Assembly: GCA_937888905.1 (NCBI GenBank)
Contig: CALATA010000022.1
Span: forward strand, 186,001 to 250,000
Source: Terrimonas sp937888905
GTDB lineage: Bacteria > Bacteroidota > Bacteroidia > Chitinophagales > Chitinophagaceae
Reading direction: 5' to 3'
DNA: 64,000 nucleotides
Shown: positions 24,412 to 32,501 of the stretch, piece after piece
Layout of the letters: each line of letters starts with the position of its first letter
How positions within the stretch are numbered: the stretch's first letter is position 1
Position numbers and translations under genes: made by a program
The notes under the pieces: generated by a model
What the model saw: only the letters and a program-made list of their open reading frames with translations
What the model was told of the DNA's origin: nothing
Database searches by the model: none

Positions 24412-25920
24412 ATGATTCGACACGCAGGATTACTATACATGGAAGATCTGGAAGAACTGTTTACTGATGTGCAGTGTCAGCGGGTTTTTCCTGATCAGAA
24501 AACATTTGTCGATTGTATACCGAAACTGCCGGTGGCGGAGATACTCGAACAATACCGGCAATGGAAACGGCAACCCGACGGAACACTTGAAACCTTCGTC
24601 ATGCGCCACTTTGATTTACCCAAGGTAGTGCCGCAGCCCGCTCAACCAATGGCGCGCAACATCGACGGGCACATCGCCGATCTCTGGAAAATATTATCGC
24701 GCGCCCCGGTAGAAAACACCGGAACATTGATCGGCTTGCCGTACCGTTTCATCGTACCCGGCGGGCGCTTCCGCGAGATATTTTACTGGGACACATATTT
24801 CACCATGCTTGGATTAGCCGCTGCCGGAGAAACCCAGTTCATCGAAGACGTGGCCGATAATTTTGCTTTTCTGCTTCGCCGTTTCGGGCTTATTCCCAAT
24901 GGTAACCGTACGTATTTTTTAACACGTTCGCAACCGCCGTTTTTCGCGCACATCGTTCGTTTGCTGCAGGCATTGAAAGGAGATGAAATACTGGTAAAAT
25001 ACATAACCGAACTCACACTCGAATACCAGTTCTGGATGCAAGATGCGCAACTGGTGACGGAAGACGAACCTGTCAAACGCAGGGTCGTACGCATGCCCGA
25101 CGGTGCTTTGTTGAACCGTTATTGGGATGAAAAAAATACGCCACGTGCGGAAGGATATGCAGCCGATCTTGCTTCGCACGAAGAAGCATCGGCCAAACCA
25201 TCGGATCATTACCGGCATCTGCGTGGCGCATGTGAGTCGGGTTGGGATTTTTCCGGTCGCTGGCTCCGGGATGGAAAAACGATGCACCGGATTTATACCT
25301 GCGATTTAATTCCCGTTGACCTGAACAGTTTGCTTTGGTACCTGGAAAGCACACTGGAAGAAGCATATCGTATAACCGGTAAACCCGAAACAGCCAATAG
25401 TTACGGGGAAAAGGCCGCGCAGCGGAAAGCGGCTATCGAAAAATATTGCTGGCACCCGCAACAGCAAACGTTTACCGATTATGATCATTGCAAACAGCAG
25501 CCATCAGATTATCTGACGATGGCGATGGCGTATCCGCTGTTCTGCGGGCTGGCCGGAGAGCAGCAGGCTAATTTGGTGTTGGAAAAAATAGCCAACACCT
25601 TTCTTCAACCCGGCGGTTTGTTGACCAGCCTGCATGTAACAGGTCAGCAATGGGACGCGCCCAATGGCTGGGCGCCTTTGCAATGGATCGGTTACGAAGC
25701 CGCCATGCGGTATAAAAATGAAAAACTTGCGCAAAAGATCAGGCACAACTGGATGATGAATGTGGAGCGCGTATTTGCTACAACGGGCAAGATGATGGAG
25801 AAATATAATGTGGTGGATATTTCGTTATTGGCCGGCGGCGGCGAGTATCCCAACCAGGATGGTTTCGGTTGGACCAATGGGGTGTATGCTGCGCTGAAGC
25901 GCGTGAATCGTCAATGGTGA
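24412..25920 (+). CDS. treA: Alpha,alpha-trehalase (GH37)
   Basis: 502 residues of a glycoside hydrolase family 37 trehalase, splitting trehalose into two glucose. Both family signatures are seen: PGGRFREIFYWDTYF near residue 115 and QWDAPNGWAPLQW near residue 415, with the catalytic Asp and Glu regions (ESGWDFSGRW and the late NGWAP). There is no signal peptide, so it should act in the cytoplasm. The C-terminal residues RVNRQW are encoded inside a tandem 14-base repeat that also carries the stop codon, so the end of the gene seems to be recent. It stands alone. Confidence 0.9.
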   Translation: MIRHAGLLYMEDLEELFTDVQCQRVFPDQKTFVDCIPKLPVAEILEQYRQWKRQPDGTLETFVMRHFDLPKVVPQPAQPMARNIDGHIADLWKILSRAPVENTGTLIGLPYRFIVPGGRFREIFYWDTYFTMLGLAAAGETQFIEDVADNFAFLLRRFGLIPNGNRTYFLTRSQPPFFAHIVRLLQALKGDEILVKYITELTLEYQFWMQDAQLVTEDEPVKRRVVRMPDGALLNRYWDEKNTPRAEGYAADLASHEEASAKPSDHYRHLRGACESGWDFSGRWLRDGKTMHRIYTCDLIPVDLNSLLWYLESTLEEAYRITGKPETANSYGEKAAQRKAAIEKYCWHPQQQTFTDYDHCKQQPSDYLTMAMAYPLFCGLAGEQQANLVLEKIANTFLQPGGLLTSLHVTGQQWDAPNGWAPLQWIGYEAAMRYKNEKLAQKIRHNWMMNVERVFATTGKMMEKYNVVDISLLAGGGEYPNQDGFGWTNGVYAALKRVNRQW

Positions 25921-25930
25921 ATCGTCAATG
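25903..25930. repeat. Perfect tandem 14-mer GTGAATCGTCAATG x2 across the trehalase stop codon
   Basis: Copies lie at 25903-25916 and 25917-25930, back to back. The TGA stop of trehalase (25918-25920) is inside the second copy. The short stretch just downstream (25942-25965) has the words CCTACACCTTACG and CCCTACACCTT, repeated with small change, which encode the last residues of the opposite asparaginase gene. Confidence 0.8.
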
Positions 25931-25942
25931 GGCTGTTTTATC

Positions 25943-26452
25943 CTACACCTTACGCCCTACACCTTCTACCTCCTCAAACACACCGGTCTGTCTGTTCTTG
26001 CGCACATTGTCCCAATTAAAATAGCGGCCGTTCATGGCAACATAAATACCGGGTGGTAATGTCTGCACAAAAGCCAGTGCACCACCGAGATTGAAAAGTC
26101 CGTCGGAGCTACCGAATTTGATGGGGATCATGGCGCCGGTAAGTACGATGGTTTTGCTGGCGGTTACTTTTTCGGCGAGAATGCGGGCCGTATCGGCCAT
26201 GGTATCTGTTCCGTGTGTGATAACGATACGATCTTCTTCGCAATTGTTGCACTGATGCACGATCAGGTCGCGGTCTTCATCAGTCATTTCAAGGCTGTCG
26301 ATCATCATCAGGGTTCTGATCTCCACATCGAGGCGGCAGCGGCCCAGCTCCAGGAGATCGTGCATGTGTGTATCCTTAAAAAACAACTGGCCGTTCAGTT
26401 CATTATACTCCTTATCGAAAGTTCCCCCGGTGATAAAAATGCGGATAGCCAT
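25943..26452 (-). CDS. Short asparaginase-domain protein (N-terminal domain only)
   Basis: 169 residues. The start MAIRIFITGGTFDKEYNEL has the TGGTF nucleophile motif and VITHGTDTMADTA has the second catalytic Thr-Asp pair of L-asparaginases, then the loop VLTGAMIPIKFGSSD. Full asparaginases have about 330 residues, with a C-terminal domain that is missing here. Short single-domain members are known in Bacteroidota, so this is probably not a truncation, but activity is uncertain. The last residues fall in short word repeats. It stands between trehalase and the antiporter, convergent with trehalase. Confidence 0.75.
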   Translation of the reverse strand: MAIRIFITGGTFDKEYNELNGQLFFKDTHMHDLLELGRCRLDVEIRTLMMIDSLEMTDEDRDLIVHQCNNCEEDRIVITHGTDTMADTARILAEKVTASKTIVLTGAMIPIKFGSSDGLFNLGGALAFVQTLPPGIYVAMNGRYFNWDNVRKNRQTGVFEEVEGVGRKV

Positions 26453-26482
26453 GGCTTGTTGTTTTGCCTGCGAAGATAATAC

Positions 26483-28078
26483 CTAATTCCGGAGTCGCGC
26501 CTCTTCGAGATCCAGTTCCCATTCGCGTTCGCGGATCAGTTCTTCGTTGTATTCACCGGTGTGACGATAATGATTGAGTTCGCGGCGGCGCACATCTACA
26601 ATGTCGAGCAGCATCTGGCGGTAATGTGGAAGGAAATTGGTTTTTTCTTCGTCGGACTCTTCCGTGGCCAGCCGCTTTTTAGCTACTTCGATCATTCGTT
26701 CATAGCGGTCGCGGACGCGTTTATAAGTTTCGTGATTTTTTGTTTCATCGGCGTAATTGGTATCGAGAAAAGCGAGCACCGATTCTGCCAGCCGGATGCG
26801 CATGGCAAGTTGTTGTACTTTTTCCGGTTCTTCATCTACTTCAATGCCCAGCCAACGGATCAATGGAGAAAGGCTCAAGCCCTGTAGCACCAGCGTTACA
26901 AGAATGACAATAAAGGCGATGAACAAAATGAGGTTACGGTGCGGAAAGCTTTCGCCGCCGGGTAAAGCAAGCGGAATAGCCAATGCGGATGCAAGGGAAA
27001 CGACACCCCGCATGCCGCTCCAGGCTACCAGGAAAACTGACTTCCAACCCGGGTAAGGTTCTGTTTGCCGGATCTTTTTGAACAACATCCGTGGAATGTA
27101 AGTGCCCGGAAAAACCCAGATGATCCGGATTAGTATTGTGGCGATACTGATGATGATACCGTAAGTAATGGCTTCGGGAACGGAATAACCTTCGAGCCCG
27201 GCGGTGATGACAGGTAGTTCAAGGCCGATTAGAATAAAAACAAACCCGTTTAATAAGAACGTAAGCGTTTCCCAAAGACTGAGAATACTCATCCTCGATT
27301 CATAGGTAAATATTTCCTGCGAACGATAGGAAAGAAAAAGTCCGCCGGCCACTACAGCCAGTACACCCGACCAGTGGAAATGTTCCGCCGTGATGTACAT
27401 GATATATGGCGTAATGAGCGTGATGGCCGCGTCGATGACCGCAGTGGTCGGGAAGAAACGATGCAGTATATAAACGATAATTGCAATACCGATACCTACG
27501 ACAATGCCCATAAATCCAACGACAAAAAATGTTTTGGTCGCATCCCAGAAATGAAACTGGCTGGTTAGAATAGCCGCCAATGCAAAACGGAAAACGATCA
27601 AACTTGATGCGTCATTCACGAGGCTTTCCCCTTCCAGGATTGTTGTTACCCGTTTGGGCACTTTTAGTCCCTGTAATACAGAGGTTGCAGCAATGGCATC
27701 CGGAGGTGAAATGATGCCGCCAAGTAAAAACCCGAGGGCAAGAGGGAAATCGGGAATGATGGCATGCGCCAGGATAGCCACCGTGGCGGAGGTAAATATC
27801 ACCAGGCCGAAGGCGAGCATGCTGATAGGCCGTTTGTATTTCCAAAACTCCTTCCACGCGGTATTCCAGGCTGCAGAATATAATAATGGAGGTAAAAACA
27901 GCAGGAAAACAATATCGGGACTGATACTGATATGCGGCGTGCCCGGGATCAGGCTGATGCCAAGGCCGGCAATAACCAGGAATATCGGATAGGAAATGCG
28001 TAACCGGTTGCTCAGCATGGTGAGCATGGCAATAATGAACAGCAGTGAGAGAATCAGCAACAGATTTTCCTGGATCAT
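26483..28078 (-). CDS. Na+/H+ antiporter (CPA1/NhaP type)
   Basis: 531 residues with about twelve membrane helices and a charged cytoplasmic tail of ~130 residues. Helix 5-6 motifs GGIISPPDAIAATSVL and ILEGESLVNDASSLIVFRF are the ion-binding DA/ND signatures of CPA1 antiporters. It exchanges sodium for protons across the inner membrane. The tail is rich in Glu and Arg with an EEARL ending. It follows the divergent Fer4_19 gene by 88 bases, with its own start, and precedes the asparaginase gene on the same strand. Confidence 0.9.
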   Translation of the reverse strand: MIQENLLLILSLLFIIAMLTMLSNRLRISYPIFLVIAGLGISLIPGTPHISISPDIVFLLFLPPLLYSAAWNTAWKEFWKYKRPISMLAFGLVIFTSATVAILAHAIIPDFPLALGFLLGGIISPPDAIAATSVLQGLKVPKRVTTILEGESLVNDASSLIVFRFALAAILTSQFHFWDATKTFFVVGFMGIVVGIGIAIIVYILHRFFPTTAVIDAAITLITPYIMYITAEHFHWSGVLAVVAGGLFLSYRSQEIFTYESRMSILSLWETLTFLLNGFVFILIGLELPVITAGLEGYSVPEAITYGIIISIATILIRIIWVFPGTYIPRMLFKKIRQTEPYPGWKSVFLVAWSGMRGVVSLASALAIPLALPGGESFPHRNLILFIAFIVILVTLVLQGLSLSPLIRWLGIEVDEEPEKVQQLAMRIRLAESVLAFLDTNYADETKNHETYKRVRDRYERMIEVAKKRLATEESDEEKTNFLPHYRQMLLDIVDVRRRELNHYRHTGEYNEELIREREWELDLEEARLRN

Positions 28079-28166
28079 AGAAGAAAAATAACCAAAAAGC
28101 CAGACAATTGTTGCAACTTGGCCGGGCCCCGGAATAATTCGTAACTTTTACATGAATTTTTGAGCT

Positions 28167-28604
28167 ATGGATAAGGAAATAACCAGGAAATACACCAATG
28201 GTGAGGTAACCGTAGTGTGGAAGCCCGCCGCCTGCATTCACTCCAAAGTTTGCTGGCAGGCCGCTACCGGTTTACCCGAAGTATTTGACCCCCGCCGCAA
28301 ACCCTGGATCATCATGGACAATGCCGGTACAGCGCGCATCGTGGACCAGGTAAAAAAATGCCCTAGCGGCGCGCTGAGTTTTTATTATAATAATGAAACG
28401 GATGCATCCGCAGAAGTAACCACCGAAACCCGTGTGGAAGTGGTGGCCGATGGTCCGCTGATGGTTTACGGCAATCTTACGGTCAAAGACAAAACCGGTC
28501 AGGAAGAAAAGAAATTCCGCGTTACTGCATTCTGCCGTTGCGGCTATTCTCAAAACAAACCCTACTGCGACGGATCACACATTACCGAAAAATTTTCCGG
28601 CTAG
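28167..28604 (+). CDS. Fused Fer4_19 ferredoxin-like and CDGSH iron-sulfur protein
   Basis: 145 residues with two cluster domains. Residues 1-75 are a divergent mono-cluster ferredoxin (Fer4_19): KPAACIHSKVCWQAATGL and VKKCPSGALSFYY supply the cysteines. Residues 100-145 are a CDGSH zinc-finger-like domain with FCRCGYSQNKPYCDGSH, which binds a 2Fe-2S cluster with three Cys and one His. The combination is known in bacterial stress or redox proteins, but its partner is unknown. It is 25 bases upstream of the carbonic anhydrase gene and probably co-transcribed with it. Confidence 0.9.
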   Translation: MDKEITRKYTNGEVTVVWKPAACIHSKVCWQAATGLPEVFDPRRKPWIIMDNAGTARIVDQVKKCPSGALSFYYNNETDASAEVTTETRVEVVADGPLMVYGNLTVKDKTGQEEKKFRVTAFCRCGYSQNKPYCDGSHITEKFSG

Positions 28605-28629
28605 GCCGGTCACCTGAAAAAAATAAGGT

Positions 28630-29274
28630 ATGGCTACCTACGAGCAACTTTTTGAAAACAACCGTAAATGGGTAGAAGAAAAAAAAGCGGGTGATGCTTC
28701 TTTCTTCGACAAACTGGCCAGGGACCAGCAACCCGACTATCTCTATATCGGCTGCAGCGACAGCCGTGTGCCTGCAAACGAAATCATGGGACTTGAGCCG
28801 GGTGAAGTATTCGTTCACCGCAACGTGGCCAATCTCGTTAACGCCACGGATCTCAATGTAATGTCGGTGATCAATTATGCCGTTGTACACCTGAAGGTGA
28901 AACATATTATCGTATGCGGCCATTACAACTGTGGTGGCGTACGTGCTGCCATGATTCCGAAAGACATGGGTATTCTGAATCCATGGCTTCGCAATATCCG
29001 CGATGTGTACCGCCTGCATAAAGACGAACTCAATGCCATCACCAATGAGGACAAACGATATGAGCGGCTGGTGGAACTAAATGTGCAGGAGCAATGCATC
29101 AACGTGACCAAACTCGCAAGTGTGCAGCAATCGTATGTGAAAAATAAATTTCCCGTTGTGCACGGTTGGGTCTTTGATCTGCATACAGGGATATTAAAAG
29201 ACCTGAACCTCGACTTCGATGAAATTCTCCGCGGCATCCAGGAAATCTACAATCTGACGGGGTCAGAGGAGTAA
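28630..29274 (+). CDS. Beta-class carbonic anhydrase
   Basis: 214 residues. The zinc ligands and dyad are visible: IGCSDSRVPANEIMG with Cys and Asp-Arg near residue 40, and ICGHYNCGGVRAAM with His and Cys near residue 100. The start EQLFENNRKWVEEKKAGDAS is the typical beta-CA helix. It interconverts CO2 and bicarbonate in the cytoplasm. It may be in one operon with the Fer4_19-CDGSH gene, and its end overlaps the opposite Abi-like gene by 28 bases. Confidence 0.93.
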   Translation: MATYEQLFENNRKWVEEKKAGDASFFDKLARDQQPDYLYIGCSDSRVPANEIMGLEPGEVFVHRNVANLVNATDLNVMSVINYAVVHLKVKHIIVCGHYNCGGVRAAMIPKDMGILNPWLRNIRDVYRLHKDELNAITNEDKRYERLVELNVQEQCINVTKLASVQQSYVKNKFPVVHGWVFDLHTGILKDLNLDFDEILRGIQEIYNLTGSEE

Positions 29275-29948
29275 GCGCCGAGGGCATCTATTTCGCCTGT
29301 TTTTTTCTTAACACCATCAATGCCGTAAAGAATTTTTGATGCATTGCATCCGAGCCATTCAAGCAGTTGGATGATGGTATGATAACATTGGGAGGTATGT
29401 TCGGTTGAGATACATCCTGTTTTGTTGTTAAAACAAATAGGTTCATAATGTGCAATCCTGTTTCGCAGTTCATTTATACTGATCAGTTTTTTAAAAATGT
29501 CTTTTTGGCGGGTGCCAAATGGGCGGTTTGTAAAAATATGCAGAAGGGTGCTGCCTGCTGCTGCGTATTCTTTGATGGAAAATTGAAAAACCCAAAACCC
29601 GAGGGTTAGTTTGGCGATTAATCTGTCGTGAGTGTAATTGCTGCCAAGCTTATGAATAGCCGTTTGAATAGCATGAATTGAGCGGCCACACCCTGGTGAC
29701 GTATCAAAAAATCCTCCGGGTGCCGAAGCATCTTCAAGCCATGTGTTTCCATATAAATTCTTAAAATGTCTGTCGATTGAGTTTCTCAGGATCACTTCAA
29801 AAATGCCGATTACCGAATAAAGTTTTTCCGACAATGCAAGATTTGCACGATAAAGTTTACGTGCTTTTCTTCTATTATTTCCGCAAGCATTCAGGTACTT
29901 ATTGAATCTTGAGGATGATACTGCAGTATGAAATAAGCGATTGGGCAT
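29247..29948 (-). CDS. Abi-like protein with HEPN-type motif (possible abortive infection toxin)
   Basis: 233 residues. The all-helical sequence with SEKLYSVIGIFEVILRNSID, then LTLGFWVFQF and INELRNRIAHYEPI, matches Abi_2/AbiD/AbiF-like proteins. RNRIAH is the Rx4H ribonuclease motif of HEPN domains. Such proteins act as phage-defence toxins that cut RNA in infected cells. No antitoxin gene is obvious next to it; the frame overlaps carbonic anhydrase by 28 bases. The gene is more AT-rich than its neighbours, which suggests transfer. The start at ATG 29948 is the first in frame. Confidence 0.7.
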   Translation of the reverse strand: MPNRLFHTAVSSSRFNKYLNACGNNRRKARKLYRANLALSEKLYSVIGIFEVILRNSIDRHFKNLYGNTWLEDASAPGGFFDTSPGCGRSIHAIQTAIHKLGSNYTHDRLIAKLTLGFWVFQFSIKEYAAAGSTLLHIFTNRPFGTRQKDIFKKLISINELRNRIAHYEPICFNNKTGCISTEHTSQCYHTIIQLLEWLGCNASKILYGIDGVKKKTGEIDALGAYSSDPVRL

Positions 29949-30005
29949 TTAAAAATATGTACTCATAAAATCACAGTAAAAATATCCTGATAAAAATTGC
30001 TGACC

Positions 30006-30039
30006 TTGACTATTAGCTCATGAAGGTTTAGTATTTTTA
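30006..30039 (+). promoter_or_regulatory. Candidate promoter of the M28 peptidase leader
   Basis: TTG at 30006-30008 and TATTTTTA at 30032-30039, 23 bases apart, resemble a -33/-7 pair (one mismatch in the -7 element). It lies upstream of the terminator at 30101-30130. Confidence 0.3.
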
Positions 30040-30100
30040 CTGCGAAAACTGATATGCCGCTGTTTAACTCCGGGTTAATTAAGCTTTCAGGAAAGTTTTT

Positions 30101-30130
30101 AAAAAGGTCTCGCGTTTGTGAGGCCTTTTT
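30101..30130 (+). terminator. Terminator-like hairpin in the leader of the M28 peptidase gene
   Basis: AAAAAGGTCTC (30101-30111) pairs with GAGGCCTTTTT (30120-30130) over 11 positions with one wobble, and a T-rich tail follows. It lies 20 bases before the ATG at 30151, so it is either an attenuator of the peptidase gene or the end of a short RNA starting near 30045. No gene on this strand ends close by (carbonic anhydrase ends 830 bases upstream). Confidence 0.55.
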
Positions 30131-30150
30131 ATTTTTTATAACTTCAGCTC

Positions 30151-31782
30151 ATGATGAAAAAACTCTTCCTCCCTCTCTCCGCAGCAGTTATTCTTTCCGC
30201 CTGCGGCAACAAGGCCGATGAAAATGACGGAATAGCCGCTTTCAGCAAAGACAGTCTCGGTACACATATCGCACAATTATCTGCCGATTCTTTTTATGGC
30301 CGCAAGCCGTTTACCGAAGGTGAAGTGCGCACTGTTGCGTGGCTGGAAGAAAAAATGAAAGCTGCCGGTCTCGAACCCGGTAACGGCAATAGCTATGTAC
30401 AAGACGTACCGATGGTGCGCATTACCACGCAGGCAGACCCACAGATGCTGGTGAAAGGTGCGAAGGAAGCCTTTTCACTCGAAGGATTTGATGATTATGT
30501 TATCTGGACCGATAAAGCAGACTCCGCAGTGTCACTGGACAACACGGAGGTGGTGTTTGCCGGCTATGGCGTAGTAGCTCCGGAATATCAATGGAATGAC
30601 TATGCCGGTTTGGATGTGAAAGGAAAAGTAGTGCTGGTAAAGGTCAACGACCCGCAGGGCGATGCCAAACTGTTTGGCGGAAAGGCCATGACGTATTACG
30701 GTCGCTGGACCTACAAATTTGAAGAAGCGGCGCGGCAAGGCGCCCGCGGTTGCCTCATCATTCACGACACACCTGCTGCCAGTTATCCGTTTACCGTTGT
30801 GCAAAACAACTGGAATGGTTCACGTCTCCGCCTCGATGACCGTAAACAACCGGGCACTTACTGCGACGTGATCGGTTGGCTTACTACACCGGCTGCGGTT
30901 AAACTGCTGCAGGCCGCCGGTAAAGACAGCAGCATGCTGGCTTCCGCCGATCATCGTGGTTTTAAACCGGAGCCACTTGATGTAAAACTGTCTGCGCGCA
31001 TCAAAATAAAAACAGAATACAACGTTTCACACAATGTGGTTGGTAAGATCACAGGCAGTAAAAAGCCAGATGAAGTGATTATCTACTCTGCGCACTGGGA
31101 TCATCTTGGTGTGGGCAAACCCGATGAAACCGGTGATTCCATATACAATGGCGCGCTTGATAATGCCAGCGGTACTGCAGGATTAATTGAGTTGGCCCGC
31201 GCGTTCAAAAGTTTAAAAAAAGCACCGGAACGTACCATCGTTTTTCTCGCGGTAACGGCGGAGGAACAAGGCCTCTGGGGATCGGCCTACTATGCGTCGA
31301 ATCCGATTTTTTCGTTAGATAAAACGGTTGCGGCTATCAACATGGATGGCCTGAACTGGTATGGCGCCACAAAAGATATTACAGTCGTTGGCCGCGGGCA
31401 AAATGAGCTGGAAGATTATCTGCAAGAGGAAGCGGAGAAAAAAGGCCGCGTGATTGCATGGGAAGAAAAGCCTGAGGGCGGCGCCTATTATCGCTCCGAC
31501 CATTTCAATTTCGCCAAAAAAGGTGTGCCGGCTTTGTACACCGGCTCCGGTGTGAATGTGATTGGTAAAGACAGTAGCTACGGCAGAACCATCCGCGATG
31601 CATATGGAAAAGAGCATTATCATCGTCCCTCGGATGAATATGATTCTAAAACCTGGGTGCTGGACGGTGCCATCGAAGACTTGAAACTGATGTTCCTGCT
31701 GGGGCGGCGTTTATCTTATGGCAATGATTGGCCCGGGTGGAAAGAGGGGTCGGAATTTAAAAAGATAAGGGAGGGGAAGTGA
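30151..31782 (+). CDS. M28-family peptidase with PA domain, lipoprotein
   Basis: 543 residues, ATG at 30151; lipobox LSAC after a hydrophobic signal. A PA-like insert (residues 130-260, from VVFAGYGVVAPEYQWNDYAG to WLTTPAAV) is followed by the zinc peptidase: YSAHWDHLGVG, GALDNASGTAGLIELAR and LAVTAEEQGLWGSAYYAS supply His, Asp, Glu and the catalytic Glu; a late YYRSDHFNFAKKGVP carries the last His region. It probably cuts amino acids or peptides at the cell surface or periplasm. Transcription may be controlled by the leader hairpin. It is followed by a perfect terminator. Confidence 0.88.
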   Translation: MMKKLFLPLSAAVILSACGNKADENDGIAAFSKDSLGTHIAQLSADSFYGRKPFTEGEVRTVAWLEEKMKAAGLEPGNGNSYVQDVPMVRITTQADPQMLVKGAKEAFSLEGFDDYVIWTDKADSAVSLDNTEVVFAGYGVVAPEYQWNDYAGLDVKGKVVLVKVNDPQGDAKLFGGKAMTYYGRWTYKFEEAARQGARGCLIIHDTPAASYPFTVVQNNWNGSRLRLDDRKQPGTYCDVIGWLTTPAAVKLLQAAGKDSSMLASADHRGFKPEPLDVKLSARIKIKTEYNVSHNVVGKITGSKKPDEVIIYSAHWDHLGVGKPDETGDSIYNGALDNASGTAGLIELARAFKSLKKAPERTIVFLAVTAEEQGLWGSAYYASNPIFSLDKTVAAINMDGLNWYGATKDITVVGRGQNELEDYLQEEAEKKGRVIAWEEKPEGGAYYRSDHFNFAKKGVPALYTGSGVNVIGKDSSYGRTIRDAYGKEHYHRPSDEYDSKTWVLDGAIEDLKLMFLLGRRLSYGNDWPGWKEGSEFKKIREGK

Positions 31783-31863
31783 GCACGCTGATGTTGATTA
31801 TTTGCGACATTTTTCACTGATATGTAGGAAATAACCAACGGGACTGCAAAATTCGCAAAACTT

Positions 31864-31890
31864 GAAAAGGACGCCTGAAGCGTCCTTTTC
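31864..31890. terminator. Terminator after the M28 peptidase gene
   Basis: GAAAAGGACGC (31864-31874) and GCGTCCTTTTC (31880-31890) are perfect inverted arms of 11 bases around CTGAA. The arms begin with A and end with T, so it works on both strands. Confidence 0.8.
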
Positions 31891-31979
31891 CTTTATAATA
31901 TCTTATGAATCAGCAGTTGTTAAAAAATAATCAGAAAATTAACATATAAATAAAATAACCCTTACTTTAGCAATCCGGA

Positions 31980-32046
31980 AAATAAAAAAGGCCCTTCCGT
32001 AGAAACGGACTGACCTCTAACGATTGCTTGCCATATGAAAAATCTT
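31980..32046. repeat. 67-bp direct repeat, copy A, with minus-strand terminator
   Basis: Identical over 67 bases to 32435-32501 (455 bases apart). Read on the minus strand it contains GGCAAGCAATCGTTAGAGG, and then a hairpin: GGTC-TCCGT/ACGGA-GGCC arms (plus positions 31990-32015) with a symmetric AG/AG internal loop and a TTCT loop, followed by six T. That is a good rho-independent terminator for minus-strand transcription. Confidence 0.9.
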
Positions 32047-32150
32047 CGAAATTAGAACTTATTGGCTGTTACCAGCTTGTCTGGCGCGGCTTCACTTGTA
32101 CCTCTGACGATTCTCACTTGCCTTGCCTTTAACGATTGCTGCCGTTTTCT
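31982..32150 (-). ncRNA. Candidate small RNA A with three motif copies and a terminator
   Basis: On the minus strand three copies of a GGCAAG..CGTYAGAGG motif lie at 32126-32143, 32101-32122 and 32014-32032, and then comes the hairpin terminator of the 67-bp repeat. The 5' end is uncertain, since a plus-strand hairpin with stem GCGGCTAAAC/GTTTGGCCGC (32178-32213) lies upstream. No conserved protein frame fits. The idea of a small RNA is inference from the repeated architecture, which is shared with the module to its right. Confidence 0.35.
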
Positions 32151-32177
32151 TTGCTTCAACCGTACACCAAATTTACA

Positions 32178-32220
32178 GCGGCTAAACGAAGTCCGAAAGA
32201 CAAGTTTGGCCGCTTTTCTT
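32178..32220 (+). terminator. Plus-strand terminator-like hairpin in the gene-free region
   Basis: GCGGCTAAAC (32178-32187) pairs with GTTTGGCCGC (32204-32213), 10 positions with one wobble, with a smaller GTC/GAC stem in the loop; TTTTCTTT follows. No plus-strand gene ends here, so it may belong to an unannotated plus-strand RNA from the same region. Confidence 0.5.
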
Positions 32221-32434
32221 TATGCCTAATGGCCATTTACTACCCGCAAACCCTTTACCAACAGGCATCTACATCAAATACCGGTATGATGGCCAACGGT
32301 TTTTTTCGTGTCAGAAAGACGATTAAAATGAGGTCTTTTTGACAACCGCGTGATATCCACATCCGTGAAAAAGCAAAAAAGAAAAAATTGGCGGGCAAAA
32401 TAGAATATCGCTTATTTTCGCAGGACGCTCTTAG

Positions 32435-32501
32435 AAATAAAAAAGGCCCTTCCGTAGAAACGGACTGACCTCTAACGATTGCTTGCCATATGAAAAATCT
32501 T
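32435..32501. repeat. 67-bp direct repeat, copy B, with minus-strand terminator
   Basis: Identical to 31980-32046. The minus-strand terminator hairpin lies at plus positions 32445-32470 with its T-run at 32439-32444. Just upstream on the plus strand a TATTTTCG lies at 32413-32420, which would be a plus-strand promoter candidate, so both directions must stay open. Confidence 0.9.

Noticed and set aside
32136..32342. 68-codon plus-strand frame in the gene-free region
   Set aside because: It crosses a terminator hairpin, has odd composition and no ribosome binding site; it is better explained as non-coding.
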